Shown here piece by piece: positions 45,056-57,508 of a stretch of DNA of 64,000 nt. The notes under the pieces were generated by a model that searched no databases, was not told the DNA's origin, and saw only the letters and a program-made list of their open reading frames with translations. The DNA is from Hygrophila difformis (lineage: Eukaryota > Streptophyta > Magnoliopsida > Lamiales > Acanthaceae): contig JAOANR010000013.1 of assembly GCA_030278955.1 (NCBI GenBank), positions 42,630,191 to 42,694,190 of the forward strand. The letters run 5' to 3'. Positions within the stretch are counted from its first letter, which is position 1. Every line of letters starts with the position of its first letter. A program made the position numbers and the translations under genes.

Positions 45056-46690
45056 AATGATACTGTAATTTGGTCCCCAAGTTTCGATTGCTTCATATTT
45101 GGGTTCTATCTTGTAGACATGATTTAGTACTTTGTGTATGAGGACGATGACGTTCGTAATGGGGTGAAGTATAATATTGTATTTTGTTATGGAACAACCT
45201 GGAATGTAGTGGAATTTGCAGCCAGTTGTAGTTTTTATAAAGTTTGTGTTGAATCAAATCAAGTGTCTCGGGACAAGTCTTATTTATTGGTATCCATTGT
45301 GTTAGAAACTGATTTAAGTGTATGTACTGACTAGTTCATTGCATGACATCTAGTGTCTCGGGTACATAATTTGCAATTTTCATTGTTTCGGAGACTAATT
45401 TCAGTTTATGTAATGGGGATTTCATTGGATGCTTATGATGGTGTATCTGAATGATATCAATAAGTTTCTAAGAAATTATGTTCAAAATGTGGCCATCGGT
45501 AGCAATGGTTTTACGCGCGGAACGAGACAACATTGCTAAAAGTACATGATACAAATATGCCATAAATACTTCAGTATATGATACAAATATTTCAGTTGGC
45601 CAATTATTCGAAAAAAAGTACAATGGTAAGGGTTTTCGTTGTGCCGGACAAAATGTTTAATATATTAGCCCAACATTGTAATGCATTTTTGCCAGTTAAC
45701 AGTTCTTATAAAATGTTTTCCATTGCCCAAGGAGTTGATTTCAGTACTATTGATTTCAATCAGGCACGCGTTACAAGGCCGGTGTATGTCATGATATATT
45801 CGTTTCAGTGAAAGCTTTATTTGGTATAATTTGTACACGGTAAAGGACCTCATCTTTTTTTTCCGATGTATGAGGGCGTAATTTCGTTGTGTATATGCAT
45901 TAGTACAGTTTATTGGAAGGATTTTACAGTGTATCCATGGTTGAGTCTAATACTTAAAGTTGTCGACGGGAATTTGTCCCAAACTGTTGGGTTGTCGTTC
46001 CGATTTACACTTTCATGTACCTCATTCTTATCAATGGTGGCGAGCCCCAACCTTAGTGTTAGAGGTTGTATATTAAGACGAATCATTGCACATCATTGGC
46101 CTTTGAATGTTGATGCAAAGTTTGTGAACACTTATATACTAAAGCTTTGGCGCACAAGTAACACATCATGCATATGACAACGTATTTGTAGAACCATTCA
46201 CTATGGTTTAGGGTTACGAATTTGTAATCATGTGAGTACGTTTAGGTCCATTTTACTTCCTATCACTAGATTGGAGTTATGTCGAAACAAGTTCTTATTT
46301 AAGAACAAAGCCTTCGTGTGAGTTACGATTTCATGTTTGGTTTGTATGGCATAGTAAAACGTGTTAGGTGAACTCCAAATGATAGCACCATTATAGTTGG
46401 GAGTTCCTACGCAGTTGAGTGTGGCCTAGGTACGGTAATCGGGGATATTATCGGTTATCAAATTTCAGTGATGTACATTGAGTGTATTTGGAGAGATTAA
46501 TAGTATGTATGGCAATAATTTCAGTACATTAAACGATGTGCACAAAATACATTTGTTACACATTACAGTTCTTATAGAAATGAATTCAGTTTTAGCACGT
46601 ATAATTCTAATACATTATTCATGAGATACGGTTCTTATTAAAGATATTCCGGTGTGTAGGGAATTGATTTCAGTGTTATGTATGCCGGCA
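45056..46690. other. AT-rich DNA downstream of the decayed MULE
   Basis: Short words such as ATTTCAGT recur (near 45590, 45740, 46470, 46520, 46670), but spacing is irregular. No gene could be supported; parts may be the eroded remainder of the MULE. Confidence 0.4.
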
Positions 46691-46699
46691 TCATTACTT

Positions 46700-46914
46700 G
46701 TGTAGTAAACATTATTAATTGAGTAACCTAGATTCGGTTTTGCACTCAATTACGTAATATAAAACATGGTCAAATGACATCTTGTAGGATTCATCTAATC
46801 ACGTACTTTTTATGATTTTTGAATTTATAAAATATGAGATATTATTGTTTAAAAGTGTGTATTGAATTGCGAGAAAATAACGAATACTAAAATTTTGAGA
46901 ATAAGGAGGGAGGA
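46700..46914. mobile_element. Stowaway-type MITE remnant
   Basis: The right end (AATAAGGAGGGAGG) and internal GTCAAATGACATCTTG...ATTCATCTAATCACG block match the common family. The left end is not recognisable. Confidence 0.55.
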
Positions 46915-48132
46915 TTTAACATGTGCATTGCGAAACCAAAGATTGGGTGCACCGCGTCTGCAAAATCGGATATTGTCAGTCTGTTTTTATTTGCTCGGCT
47001 TGCAATATCGAGTGTTTTGATTTACACAGCTACATTTAGAGGGGACACACACTGTGAAAAGCAAATTGGAGGGAAATATTATGCCACATGTCAAGGCCCC
47101 ATTCGCGGGTTTGACGAGAAACCTTGTGTGTAGACAATTGCTTCAGGTGATCTTTAATCCTTACACAAAGATCTTCCCAAATCTTTTATAAATTGTAAAA
47201 TGAATTGTAAAATGAATGATACGTTCAGTTTAATCTGTAATACGAATCGCATTTGGAAATAACCCGACGTACGAAAGGGTTCGCAAGCCATGAAGAGTGT
47301 GTATCAATGTTCTTTGAGATGAATGAACAAGTTGGAGTAAGTTTTGTGGGTTTGGTATCGTGTTTGGAAATATGTGGTCATGTATGTCGTGTTAAATTAC
47401 AAAATGCACCGGAGTATGGCCCGCACCTTGTTTTTTACAAACTACAATTTGCATTTTTCCATGTTTCTTGTGTTTCTCTTCCTCTCTCTAGATCTCGTAT
47501 GGAGTCCTGAAAGATAATAGCTCGAAATTAGAAAATCCAACCAAGAATCTAACGTCTGTAAATCGAACATGCTAATTAATTCATCAAAACACCTAGATTG
47601 ATATAAGGGCGGAGAATGGCAGAACACCAACTGACCTTGATCAACATAATGGCAAAAGGTCCTTGAGCAGATAGACGTATACTTCAATCAATAGTTAGTT
47701 TAAGCTTAGTTGATCAACGAAGGAACATTAAGTTATGCAATTCATTATTAAGCAGAATGAACAAACTAACTAATTAGTTTTAGACGAATCTAACTAGCTA
47801 CTTTAAATAAAAACCAAACCTTCATAGAGATTAATGGTATTCAGAACATAAAGCAGAGATAAGACAATAACTACTACAAATTACAGAAATGGGGAAACCA
47901 TTCATTAGATTAGAACTCTAACAAAATTCAGCACTTCTATCATATCTTATCACAAGAACACGAGTATTTCTATAAATAATAAACAAGACAAGTAGACAAT
48001 AAACACGAGTATTTCCATCTTTTTCCAGTTAATGAGGTTTATTTGCACAACTATTTGCGGGCTAAATTAGATTTGAATGCCCAAAATCATCTGACAAAAT
48101 TCTTTTAAGTTAACGAGGGAGAAAGAGCATAC
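46915..48132. other. Intergenic DNA
   Basis: There are no supported genes. AACACGAGTATTTC occurs twice about 45 bp apart near 47956 and 48001. Confidence 0.4.
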
Positions 48133-48369
48133 CTTGTGGAAATTGAAGATCAAATCCAGTTCACACACCTAAAGACAAAAAACAAATACACATCAATTGC
48201 CAATTAATAGCTGAGTTGATTATTAAATAACAGTACATTCGGTTTGATTTGAGGCCTCACACTTTCAAAGTAGCAGTCTAGTATCTCAACATAATGGTGA
48301 ATAATTTCAAGGATTTCCAACTCATTGTCATCCTGGTCAATACACATGCAGAAATAAAGGCTAGCATAC
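48133..48369 (-). pseudogene. AP-1 complex sigma subunit fragment (two exons)
   Basis: Read on the minus strand, an acceptor (TTCTTCAG) leads into exon 48369-48261 encoding [20 protein letters not shown] and then [11 protein letters not shown] donor GTGAGG follows. After a 92-bp intron with acceptor GTCTTTAG, exon 48168-48133 encodes VCELDLIFNFHK, ending at donor GTATGC. This is the middle of the small sigma subunit of the clathrin adaptor AP-1, which works in TGN/endosome vesicle formation. The first exons (MIHFVLL.., ..LSGVILTRGPK) and the last ones (..LDE.LIAGELQESSKK) are absent within 1.3 kb on either side. It lies ~1.3 kb inside a CACTA terminus, so transposon capture is a reasonable explanation. 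Confidence 0.75.
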
Positions 48370-49479
48370 CTGAAGAATAAAGGATAATATTAATCATGAT
48401 ACCATTTAAAGAAAACAGGAAAGCGCTTATAGAGAAAACCACATATAAGAGATTTCAACCCAAAACCATTTGGCCATTGGTGGAGACGTGGAGTAGCTCT
48501 TATTGTGACCTGATAAACTAGCTAAGGTATCCCCTCAGTTTTCAATTTCTCAGCTCTCTTGATCAACTACCTAAACATAAAAATGCTTTCCTATTTCACT
48601 GAAATTTCTAAAGACGTTTCCACCAACTTGAAGCATTCAGGTTGAAATTCAATCATGGAGCAACAAGACTGGAAACCAACAAATCATATTAGTTTCGAGA
48701 ACAAGGGGGAGGGGGAATCACATAACACTAATGAAATCAATTGTAGAAAAATCTCAATGCAACAAAGAGCGGAAACCAAAACCGAAACCAACAAATCCGA
48801 CTCAGGGTTCAATAAAAAATAAACTCTCTCATACAAACTCTAAGGTACTCAAATAAGTTTTAATGCAACACATAGATATAATAATCCACAAAAAAAAGTG
48901 TAAATGCAGCATAACTATAATGATCAATTGGAAATTAAAACCCAAAATTATAATAATCACAGAGACGGGAGGGATCAATGAGAATTCTCCTTGGCCACTA
49001 GTCAATCCAGGTAAGAAAAAGTGCAAAATGGAAAACCGTAATATTGAAATTGTAGGGATAAGGGTATGTATACCATAGACGGGGACATGATCGACGGCGA
49101 CGGCGCGATTCCGGTGTTAGAGAGGGGGAGTTGCAGAGAGGTGGCCAAGAGGGTGGTGTCGCCTATGCAGAAATGGTGAGGGGATGGCGCAATAGCTAAC
49201 GGCGGCGGCGTTGCTTGATTTCGCACACGGTGAAGCGGAGATCGTACACGGGCTGGGACACGACGGGGAGAGGAAAGCCGCGCGCGTAGGCGCTACAATC
49301 AATTTCAGCGGGGGCGAGAGAACCTCCAATATTGACAGCAGCGCTGGAGTTTTTCAATTTCTTGCAAGCATCAATTCGGGAGAGAACAGCGCTAGGGTTC
49401 GGATGGGAGTTCCGTGGAGGTGAAAATGTCGAATGGAAGTTTTGGGCTGAAAAACGTGCGTTGGCTGCTAAAAACCTAA
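48370..49479. other. AT-rich then GC-richer DNA between the AP-1 fragment and the CACTA end
   Basis: From about 49080 the DNA becomes GC-rich and exon- or leader-like, with GGCGGCGG runs and several overlapping frames. I cannot assign a product. It is probably interior to the CACTA element. Confidence 0.35.
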
Positions 49480-49704
49480 TTTCAATCGGCGACAGTCTGA
49501 AGCAGTCGCCCAGTCCGTCGCTCCTCGCGACGCCTTAGGTTTCTGCCGCCGGTTCCGTCGGCAAACGACGACTAGAGCTATCTGTTGGCGGATTCAGTCG
49601 CCATCCGGCGATTACCTAATTTCAGTCTGTGAATCTGTCTCCAAAGGCGACAGATTGTGTTCCGTCACGGGCTTCCGTCGTCATTTTGGTTTTTTCTTGT
49701 AGTG
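49480..49704 (-). mobile_element. CACTA (En/Spm) transposon terminus with subterminal repeats
   Basis: The plus strand ends GGTTTTTTCTTGTAGTG at 49704, i.e. CACTACAAGAAAAAACC on the minus strand, the standard plant CACTA end. Inside it, GGCGACAG, CGTCGC, CCGTCG and CCGTCAC motifs recur as subterminal repeats over ~220 bp. The next bases ACT (49705-49707) would be the 3-bp target duplication. The partner end was not found. Confidence 0.8.
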
Positions 49705-49707
49705 ACT

Positions 49708-50782
49708 GCAACTCGCCGCTGCATTTTTGCCCTCACCGTCGGCATTTCTCCGTTCAAATTAAACAAGAAAAAGACAAGTGAGAGGAGGGATGCGAGAGGA
49801 GTGAGAATGTCGCGTACGGTTCTTATTAAAAAATGGTTTCTTTTCTCCTTTTCTCATTAATTATCTGAAATTAAAAACTTTTGGGGGTTATCTTACATTT
49901 TTATTCCTGCAGGGGGTATGAAGGGAGCTCGGGTTGAAGCGGGGGATTTTTCGACAATTTGCCGAATTATCTATCCATCCCTTTTATTTCTCTATCACCA
50001 TTTCCCACGCCTTAAATTTGATTTGAGGATATAGGAAAAAAATTATGCGGGTGAATGATTTACCTATCTAATTATGCCAATCATGTGATGTTTAAAGAAA
50101 GCTTTTTTTACTTTTTAATTTACTATATCCAACTATACTATAGTGGGTTAAGGTTTTATTTATCCTCTTGGGTTCTTCTCCCTTTTCACTATAAAGGTAA
50201 AACCTTTGTAAAATCCACACACACTGTTGGGAGACTCTGACGCGCGACGCGAATTGCACACCATGGGCACAATCGCAAGCTGGGCCAAATGCTCAATCCA
50301 CCTCCAATCTCCTCCATGCCTTTGTTTCGGATAATTCCATCACCCCCATTGTCTCTGTAATCATGAGCTTTCATACACTGCCCCGAAATTCAGTAAAATT
50401 TCCGCTCTTTTTACTCCAATCCTCTATTATGTTTGGTTGGTTATGCTAATAGTTATACAGTAGTTGTTTTCTTTATGTTTTTAGTATGTTAAAGAAAGAA
50501 AAAAAAAATCGACATGTTATGCGCAGTAATCTAGTGAAGCTCTTCGTAGAGTTGAGAAGAATCTAGTAGCCTTTTGAAGGTCTGAAACTTCTCTATCTTG
50601 TTTGTCGTGTTTTGCGCTATTGGCATTGGGTAATTTCCATTATAGCAATTGATGCATGAATTCTTATACCCATTCATAATCCTTGAGCTTTGAATGTGTT
50701 TTTTGGCTGTATACGTGTAAGAATGCGAGCCTTGGTTTTTATTTTTCTAGGAATAACTTTATCGCTTTGAATATCTTTACAG
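49708..50782. other. Region upstream of the D-cysteine desulfhydrase gene
   Basis: AT-rich intergenic DNA turns into a mixed stretch near 50240-50400 that may hold the first, transit-peptide-coding exon. ATGs are present at 50263 and 50302, but their frames close before joining the exon at 50783 in phase, so the exon was not called. Confidence 0.4.
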
Positions 50783-50800
50783 GGTGTATTTAAGCATAAT

Positions 50801-53208
50801 ATGGCAAGTCATGATTTTGTATTGAAGTTACTTGACAGAAAGTGGGCCTTGAGCATCCCGGATGCCAAGATCGACAAGATAATGATTTTGAATAAAAAGG
50901 AAGGTCAACTGGATGGGGATGTTTCCTTTTGTAATATCAAGCAACCATGCCAGGATCAAGGCATGGTGAAACAGCATTACTCATTTCCATCCTTCTATGT
51001 GGTGAGGGATGACTTGTTACATCCGTTGGTGAACGGAAATAAAGCAAGGAAATTAGATGCACTGCTTCCCATCCTCGAAGATAATGCTGTTACAGATGTG
51101 GTGAGCTTATGTTCCATGCAACTTTATATTTGGTTTACAGGCTCTGGACAGTATTACATACATAGTGAATGGTTTCTATTGAATCTTCATGCAATTTCAT
51201 TGTAGAATCGCTTACCTCTTCTAGTATTATTTACTTTGCAATCTGTGTTTCATTAGAATTGCATGATAATTTGTTTATGAAACTAAGATTTGAGTAGCTT
51301 AGAAAGTAGAAATATGCAATGCATCAGTTATAGCGACCTGACCTGCGAAACAAAATAATACCCTGTTGGAACATGTCTAGGTTACATGTGGAGGCTGCCA
51401 AAGTGCACACACTGCAGCTGTTGGTAGGACATCCCAATGGTCTTCAGTATCCGATCGCTATTTCTACTTGTGTAGTTACAGTGTTACACGATGGAAGATG
51501 GTGTCCTAACAACTTGTATCCATGTATTCAGCTGTGTCGTGTTCAGAGAGAGGATTGAAGTCGCACTTACTTCTGCGAGGGGAAGAGCCTGAAATTCTGA
51601 CTGGCTACAACCTTGTTTCTAGATTATATGGAAATGTGGTCTATGTTCCGAGATCTATATATGCCAAAAGAGAAGAAATGCTTGCAATGCATGCGGAATC
51701 AGTTGCAGGCAATGATGGAACCGTTGTGAGACTCAATGACATGATAGAAGCTTCATCCAGAAATCATGTATCTGAATGGCCAACTATTGTTCCTTCAGAT
51801 CCTGTCAGATATCATAAGGAATCAAGGAAAGTTGTTATTATAAATGAAGGTGCAGGTGATGCTGTAGCTTTGCTAGGTATCGATATTTTTTCTGCTGCTA
51901 ATTTCCATCTTTTCATTCGATTTTCCTTGTCCTTTTTTTTTTCAGGGACAAAAAATGCCCCATTTCTTCTCATGTTTGAAACTCCAGTTGTCCTCTGTCT
52001 GTTGAATATTGCAGTAGTTTTAGGTTGAGTTCATATTAGCTACTCGGGGGCGAAACTATATGTGTCGTCTGTTTCTGTGGTGCCTGGGATTGATGACAGC
52101 AAAAATATTTATGCCCCTTGGACAGATAATGGTGTATTGTACATTTATCATCTTTGAATATGATTGTGACCATATCCGTTTCTAGTAATCTTGTTTTGAA
52201 GAATTATATCTAATTCTCGAAAAATCTGAAGCATGAAGATGATAGAAGTTTGTAAGATGTCATATCCTGTCTTTACATTCAACTTTCGTGTGTGATGAGT
52301 GATTATTTCACACATGATAACAAATAACCGGAATCAGGATATCCTTTTGTCCCCTTCCCCAAGCAAGATAGCTGAAGTATTATCTACCTATGCTTTCTGA
52401 CAGGTGTCATGCGTTTGATTCAGTATATGTCGCAGGACCAAGTCTTTGGGAATAAGCAGTCGCTAAAAATTATTGTAGATGCTGGCACTGGAACAACAGC
52501 TGTTGGTTTGGGGCTTGGAGCATTATGTTTAGGGTGATGATATCTACTTTCATTTTCATCTGTCTAAGTGTCCCAAGGCATCTTTGCGCCAATGCATATT
52601 TATGGCCAGTTTTAGTTTTTTCTATTGCTTTTCCGTGTGAGCATTTCTTTTATTTCCTTCGCTACTTATCACTACAGCATCTCATGCCCATTCTTAATCC
52701 CATTTGCATCGTCAGGCTACCTTGGGAGGTGACGGCAGTAATGCTAGCGGACAAAATTGATGGCTACAAAGAAAAGGAACAAACTTTGATATCTGAATTT
52801 CTTAGAATGGATCAATGTTCCACCGATGTAGGCCCGAGTACTCAACACACTGGAATCGTGCAATGGGTAGAGCGCCGCCTACCTAGAAAGTAATCAATCA
52901 ATTTCCTTGATACTATATGCATATTGCAAGGTAATATACCTCTAAACTGTACATTGTCACACCTTTACAGATTCGGCAATATCTTGAAAGGCGAAGTTCA
53001 AGAATGCCAAAGAATAGCACAGCAGACCGGAATTCTTGTAGATCCCATATACACTTTGGCTGCTTGGGATCTCGCATCCCAACTCAGCCAGAAAGTCGAG
53101 GAAGACAGCAAAGTGGTGATGCTCCACACTGGCGGGACACTGGGAATGTTTGGACTGGCACAACGGTATAAGTCTTACTTCCAAACGAACAAAGATGGTA
53201 TGGAGTAA
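50801..53208 (+). CDS. DCD2: D-cysteine desulfhydrase 2-like, PLP-dependent (mitochondrial type)
   Basis: Exons 50801-51100 (splice acceptor at 50782), 51381-51423, 51532-51876, 52404-52533, 52716-52889 and 52971-53208 join in phase to 409 residues; all introns are GT-AG. The protein is a fold-type II PLP enzyme. The Schiff-base lysine lies in [13 protein letters not shown] (K81), [12 protein letters not shown] follows, a Gly-rich phosphate loop reads [14 protein letters not shown], and the C-terminus has [18 protein letters not shown]. Plant DCD2 (Arabidopsis At3g26115) degrades D-cysteine to pyruvate, H2S and ammonia. The sequence from LLDRKWALS to the end matches that protein in order. The start given is the first ATG in the first exon I can support; the frame is open back to the acceptor, so 20-40 residues of transit peptide are probably encoded in an unseen upstream exon. 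Confidence 0.92.
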
Positions 53209-54757
53209 CACACATGTCCAAATATTGATCTCGTGGTAATCCATATAATTAGTTTTACAGTTAGAACTAAGCATGACATGAAACACAGCCCAACTGTAGG
53301 GAAGTGCAAAATTTTATGAAATTTATTCGAAAATCTATCAGCAGAATCCAATGTCTTGAGTTTAACTTTTAACTAATCTGAAGTTCTGAACCATTTTTTA
53401 AATTTTTGTTACATGTCATTTACATAGTATGTTATACTACTACTTAAGTATGAGTTCCTGTAATATATGGGGACCACTTTTGTGTGTTTTAATGTACATA
53501 TACTAACAACATACTACTGTATTATAACCATACAAGGACTTGGGATTTTAAGTACAACAGCTCAGCTTTCATGATTGTCAATCAGCCTCAGCAGCAGCAG
53601 CCCATGTAAAATCCCTCAAACCGAGACCACACAGAGACACACGAGAGGTGGATTTATTAATTGGTTAGTCTTTTTTTTTTTTTTTTTTTCTTCCTCATCT
53701 TGGAAGAAAAGAAAGTAGGCATGACTACATTGGGTTCACCCCCAGTTTTCTTATATGTATGTGCATCAACATTCTTGGCAATGGTGACCCCTCCTTAAAT
53801 CTCAAAATAAATAAACCAGGATTTGTACTGCTAGTTAGAATTTTGTATTAGTAGTAGTAAGATTTAAGACCACCTTGAATGTCAAAACAAAGACCAAGCC
53901 TGTCCTGTCTGCCCACATTTATATAGGCTTCTCCCATCACCACATGTTTGATTTTACTGGTGGAACCATTATGGGGGCAATTGGACAAGAGTCCCAAGAT
54001 TCGGTTGACTGTCACAGGATCAGGTGGTTTGCCTGGTTGGTGAATGGTGGCTGTGGTGGTGGTGGTGGCAGCCGCCGTGTGGCTGCTGGCTGCTGGTGGT
54101 GGGCAGCAAGGCAGAGCAAAATAATATTCCTGGATACAAGGGAGGCAAATAAGGATGGTCCTCACTTTGGCCTCTTTCTGTGGGTTTTTTTTTTCCTCCA
54201 TTTTCTTGGGTTTTGGTGCATTTGTGAGTGTGTGTATTGGTGTGTGGGTTTATGGGGCAAACTGGGACTGTTGTTTTGTCATTAAAAAAGTGCTTGATAG
54301 TGCCCTTTTTAACTGTCCTTTCTCTACTCCTTTTCCATGTTAGTCCAAAAATTTACCAGAACACATATGGTGAAGTTCAACTCATATGGATGGGGTTAGA
54401 ATTTGAGCATTATTCATTGCCAGTCCAGGGCGCTCAAAATCCTGACCCTTGATAATACTATCTTATTCATGACAACCCCAACCATCTCATTATTTTATTA
54501 ATTTCTCTCTCCTCCAACTCATCAATATTCATCCCAACCCAGCCACCCAAATTTTACATACTTTATCAATAACCATCCAACCACAATATTCTTTATAATT
54601 ATTTTAATTTATAAATTTTAAATTATGTTAAAATATAAAAAATTAATATATCAAAAATATAAAATATTTTATTTTATTTATAAAGAATAAAAAATCTAGA
54701 ATATTAATATATTTTTATTTATTTTTATTTTATATAAATTTTAAAATGGGTTAAAAA
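53209..54757. other. 3' region of the DCD2-like gene and intergenic DNA
   Basis: The stretch includes a T-run at 53671-53690 and a GGT-rich patch at 54040-54110. Overlapping open frames on both strands at 53850-54290 show no recognisable domain and I do not call them. From 54560 the DNA is very AT-rich. Confidence 0.45.
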
Positions 54758-54759
54758 TA

Positions 54760-55019
54760 CTTCCTCCGTCCCACCAAACATGTCCTGTTTGACTTTTTGA
54801 TACTGTTCATTGTTCAAGTTTGACTCGATTTTATTGCAAGTATATATTTGGAAAAAATAGTCGAGTTGGATCTTGTTAGAATCGTGTATAATCATGTAGT
54901 TTTAGAATATATATTTCACATAATTTTTGTTGTATATATTTTGAGATATTAACGATTGAAAACGTGCATTGGATTGTGTGCAAAAGTCCAACAAGACAAG
55001 TTAAATGGGACGGAGGGAG
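54760..55019. mobile_element. Stowaway-type MITE
   Basis: The ends CTTCCTCCGTCCC and GGGACGGAGGGAG are flanked by TA. Interior is of the common family, with GTCGAGTTGGATCTTG. Confidence 0.87.
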
Positions 55020-55285
55020 TATCAAAATTAATATATATATATTGTATTTAATAAAAAATATAGCAAGAGTGATCTCTATCTGTAAAGAATGAAAAATTAC
55101 AAAATTTGGTATATTTATTTATTTATATAAAAATATAATCATTTGATTATATAAATTTAAAAAAATTACTTGACCAATGGAATGGAGACAAATGTCTCTA
55201 TGGAGACAAGTGCCTCCATCCCATTAGCCCAAAGAAAGAGATCAAATGGTCTCAAGTGGGGGGTTGGTCGAGGTCGACCACCCCA

Positions 55286-55391
55286 AGGCAACCACAACAT
55301 TTTTCTTTTTTTCTTTTTAATAAATAATGCTGACGTGGGGGGAGACTTGGTCCAACCACAACATTTTTTTTTAATAAATAATGCTGACGTG
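55286..55391 (+). repeat. Two-copy tandem duplication
   Basis: CCACAACATTTTT...AATAAATAATGCTGACGTG appears twice in succession (about 55290-55338 and 55357-55391), separated by GGGGGGAGACTTGGTCCAA. Confidence 0.85.
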
Positions 55392-56556
55392 ACAGGAGAT
55401 AGTCCAGCTTCTTGATCAAAGCCACTAAGAAAAAATTGTTACCAATGAACTGATGCATTTACAATTACTCTGAAACCCAAGAAAAATATCTTCTTGATGA
55501 CTATACATATTAAAATACACAAAAAAAAAACATTGTAATTAAGTTTGTAGTGCATGCACACATATGTATATGTATATAAAATTAAACTACTACATTAAGA
55601 TTATAGCATATGTGTGTGTGTGTATGATGCACAGTAAAGTGAATAAAAAGGCTATATACATTTTTAAAAGGGTACATAACAAAGGAATGTTGTTTGTTGT
55701 GTTGTGTTTGGGTACATATATATACTTCATCTTTATGGAGGGAATGCAGCAGACAGCCCTTTTTCACCTCCCTTTCTTCTTCTCCTTTTTCCCTTTTTAA
55801 AATACTAATAATAACTAAATAATTGTGGCCCATAACCATTTGTGAATAATATGGGGAACACAAGCTATGAGACTACTACTACTTAAATTTTAAAAAAAAA
55901 TTAATAATAAAAAATCTACATATACATATTTACATTAGTGGTGACATATAAGACAACCACTAGATTTTGTCAATTATGGCCACACCCAGTAACTTAAATA
56001 AAAATAAAAAATAATTCACACTACTATAATAACTCTATAGAATATGACATCTTTTTTTTCTTCTTTTTTTTTTTTGGCAATTTCATAAAAATTGTTGAAT
56101 ATATTTAGTACAGCATATATGTTATGCAGCTATATTCACCCCCACAAGAAAAAAATGTGAACAACCATGAATTTGTGCCCCCTATGGATCCAAACACAAA
56201 GGAATGGTCAAGTCTTTGTTTTTAGTTACAATATCCATGCCCTTTTCATCATTTTATGATTTTTAATTAAATAAATAAATGAAGCCAAAGTACAATACCA
56301 TCTGGAAAAATGAAATATGCAAGTACCACTCCAAAAAAATAAATAAAATCGCAAATTTAAATTAAAGTGGATGAAAAACTTTAAATAAAAAATAAATAAA
56401 TAAAAGAGAGACAGGAGCATACAAAGCAGCAAAATAGACAAACTTGGAATTTGGTTTAATTAAGTCATTGGAAACCAAACCTCATTTTTGGTCAATATAA
56501 TCTCCGGTGCACGTGCACCACTATTTAATTTATTAATTATGAAAAATAATTATTAA
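55392..56556. other. AT-rich intergenic DNA
   Basis: There is no gene. Short TATA/TGTG runs (about 55562-55625) and A/T homopolymers (56048-56075, 56385-56405) are the only structure. Confidence 0.5.
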
Positions 56557-56558
56557 TA

Positions 56559-56748
56559 CTCCCTCTGTCCCATTCCAAATGTCCTACTTACTATTTTTGG
56601 ATGTCCCATTACAAATGTCTTCTTTCTATAAATAAAAATAATTTTCCCCTCCAACAACTATGTGGACCCCACCATATACTCACAAACCAACTCTATCTTA
56701 ATTCCCGTGCCCAACAGTAACAAGACACTTGGAGTGGGACGGAGAGAG
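56559..56748. mobile_element. Short Stowaway-type MITE (second family)
   Basis: The ends CTCCCTCTGTCCCATTCC and GGAGTGGGACGGAGAGAG are flanked by TA. The 190-bp interior differs from the common family, with AAATGTC repeats near the left end. Confidence 0.82.
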
Positions 56749-56837
56749 TATAATTGATCTTCATTTTCTGCCTAACTCTGTCAGATTTGTACCTCTGACA
56801 GTCTTTTCTAAAAACTCTTTTTAAATGGAAGATGTTA

Positions 56838-57290
56838 CTCCCTCCGTCCCAATATAAGTGGCCCCTTTCTTTTGGGCACGGGAATTTAGGTAGTGAGATT
56901 TAGTAGTTAAAGTGGTGTGAGTAAATTTGACTAATTCATCCATCTAATTTATAATGGTTACATTTGACTTTTAACCATATTTATTATTTAACTTTGACTT
57001 AATGTTATCGTAATGATATAGAAAGACAAAAATAGTCAAGTGTGATCTTGTTGGAATCGTCTAATCATATAGTTTTAGAATATATATTTTATATAATTTT
57101 TATTTATACCTATTTTGAGATATTAATGGTTAAACATATATAGGGACTTTGTGCAGAAAGTACAATAGTCATTATTGTGGGGTTTTTAATCATGTTTATG
57201 TTAATCTAATTTACTTAAAAGGGAAAGTGGCCACTTTTAATGGGACAACCCAAAAAGGAATAGTGACCACTTTTAATGGGACGGAGGGAG
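56838..57290. mobile_element. Composite MITE (Stowaway inside Stowaway)
   Basis: The outer ends CTCCCTCCGTCCC and GGGACGGAGGGAG are flanked by TA and lie 453 bp apart, nearly twice the usual length. The middle (about 56950-57130) contains the common-family core (AATAGTCAAGTGTGATCTTG), while the outer parts match a different family with GTGGCC..CTTT motifs. I read it as one MITE inserted in another. Confidence 0.7.
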
Positions 57291-57508
57291 TATAAATTTA
57301 ACAATTAGTCCCAAGGTTTTATTTTTTTTGTTTCTTAATCATCAATATATTAGTAATAAATTATACTCCTATATCTCAATTCTTCTGCTTCTAGATTTGA
57401 TAATCCCTTTTACTAACGAATTCTCTCTCTCAATTATTGCCCTTACTGATTCCCTTTGCACTGTTCATCTTCATCGTTTTATCAGATTCAGAATTTCAAG
57501 AGATTAAC

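Noticed and set aside
47868..47890. ACTACTACAAATTAC as the left end of the CACTA element
   Set aside because: It lacks the leading CACTA and does not match the right terminus beyond a few bases, so it is likely chance.
53848..54285. Facing open frames (117 and 136 codons) downstream of the DCD2-like gene
   Set aside because: Both are low-complexity (GGT/ACC runs) with no domains or consistent splice signals; neither strand can be preferred.
57437..57508. N-terminal extension of LINE ORF1 upstream of 57509
   Set aside because: It has no ATG and is hydrophobic, unlike L1 ORF1 N-termini; the ATG at 57509 is the first usable start.
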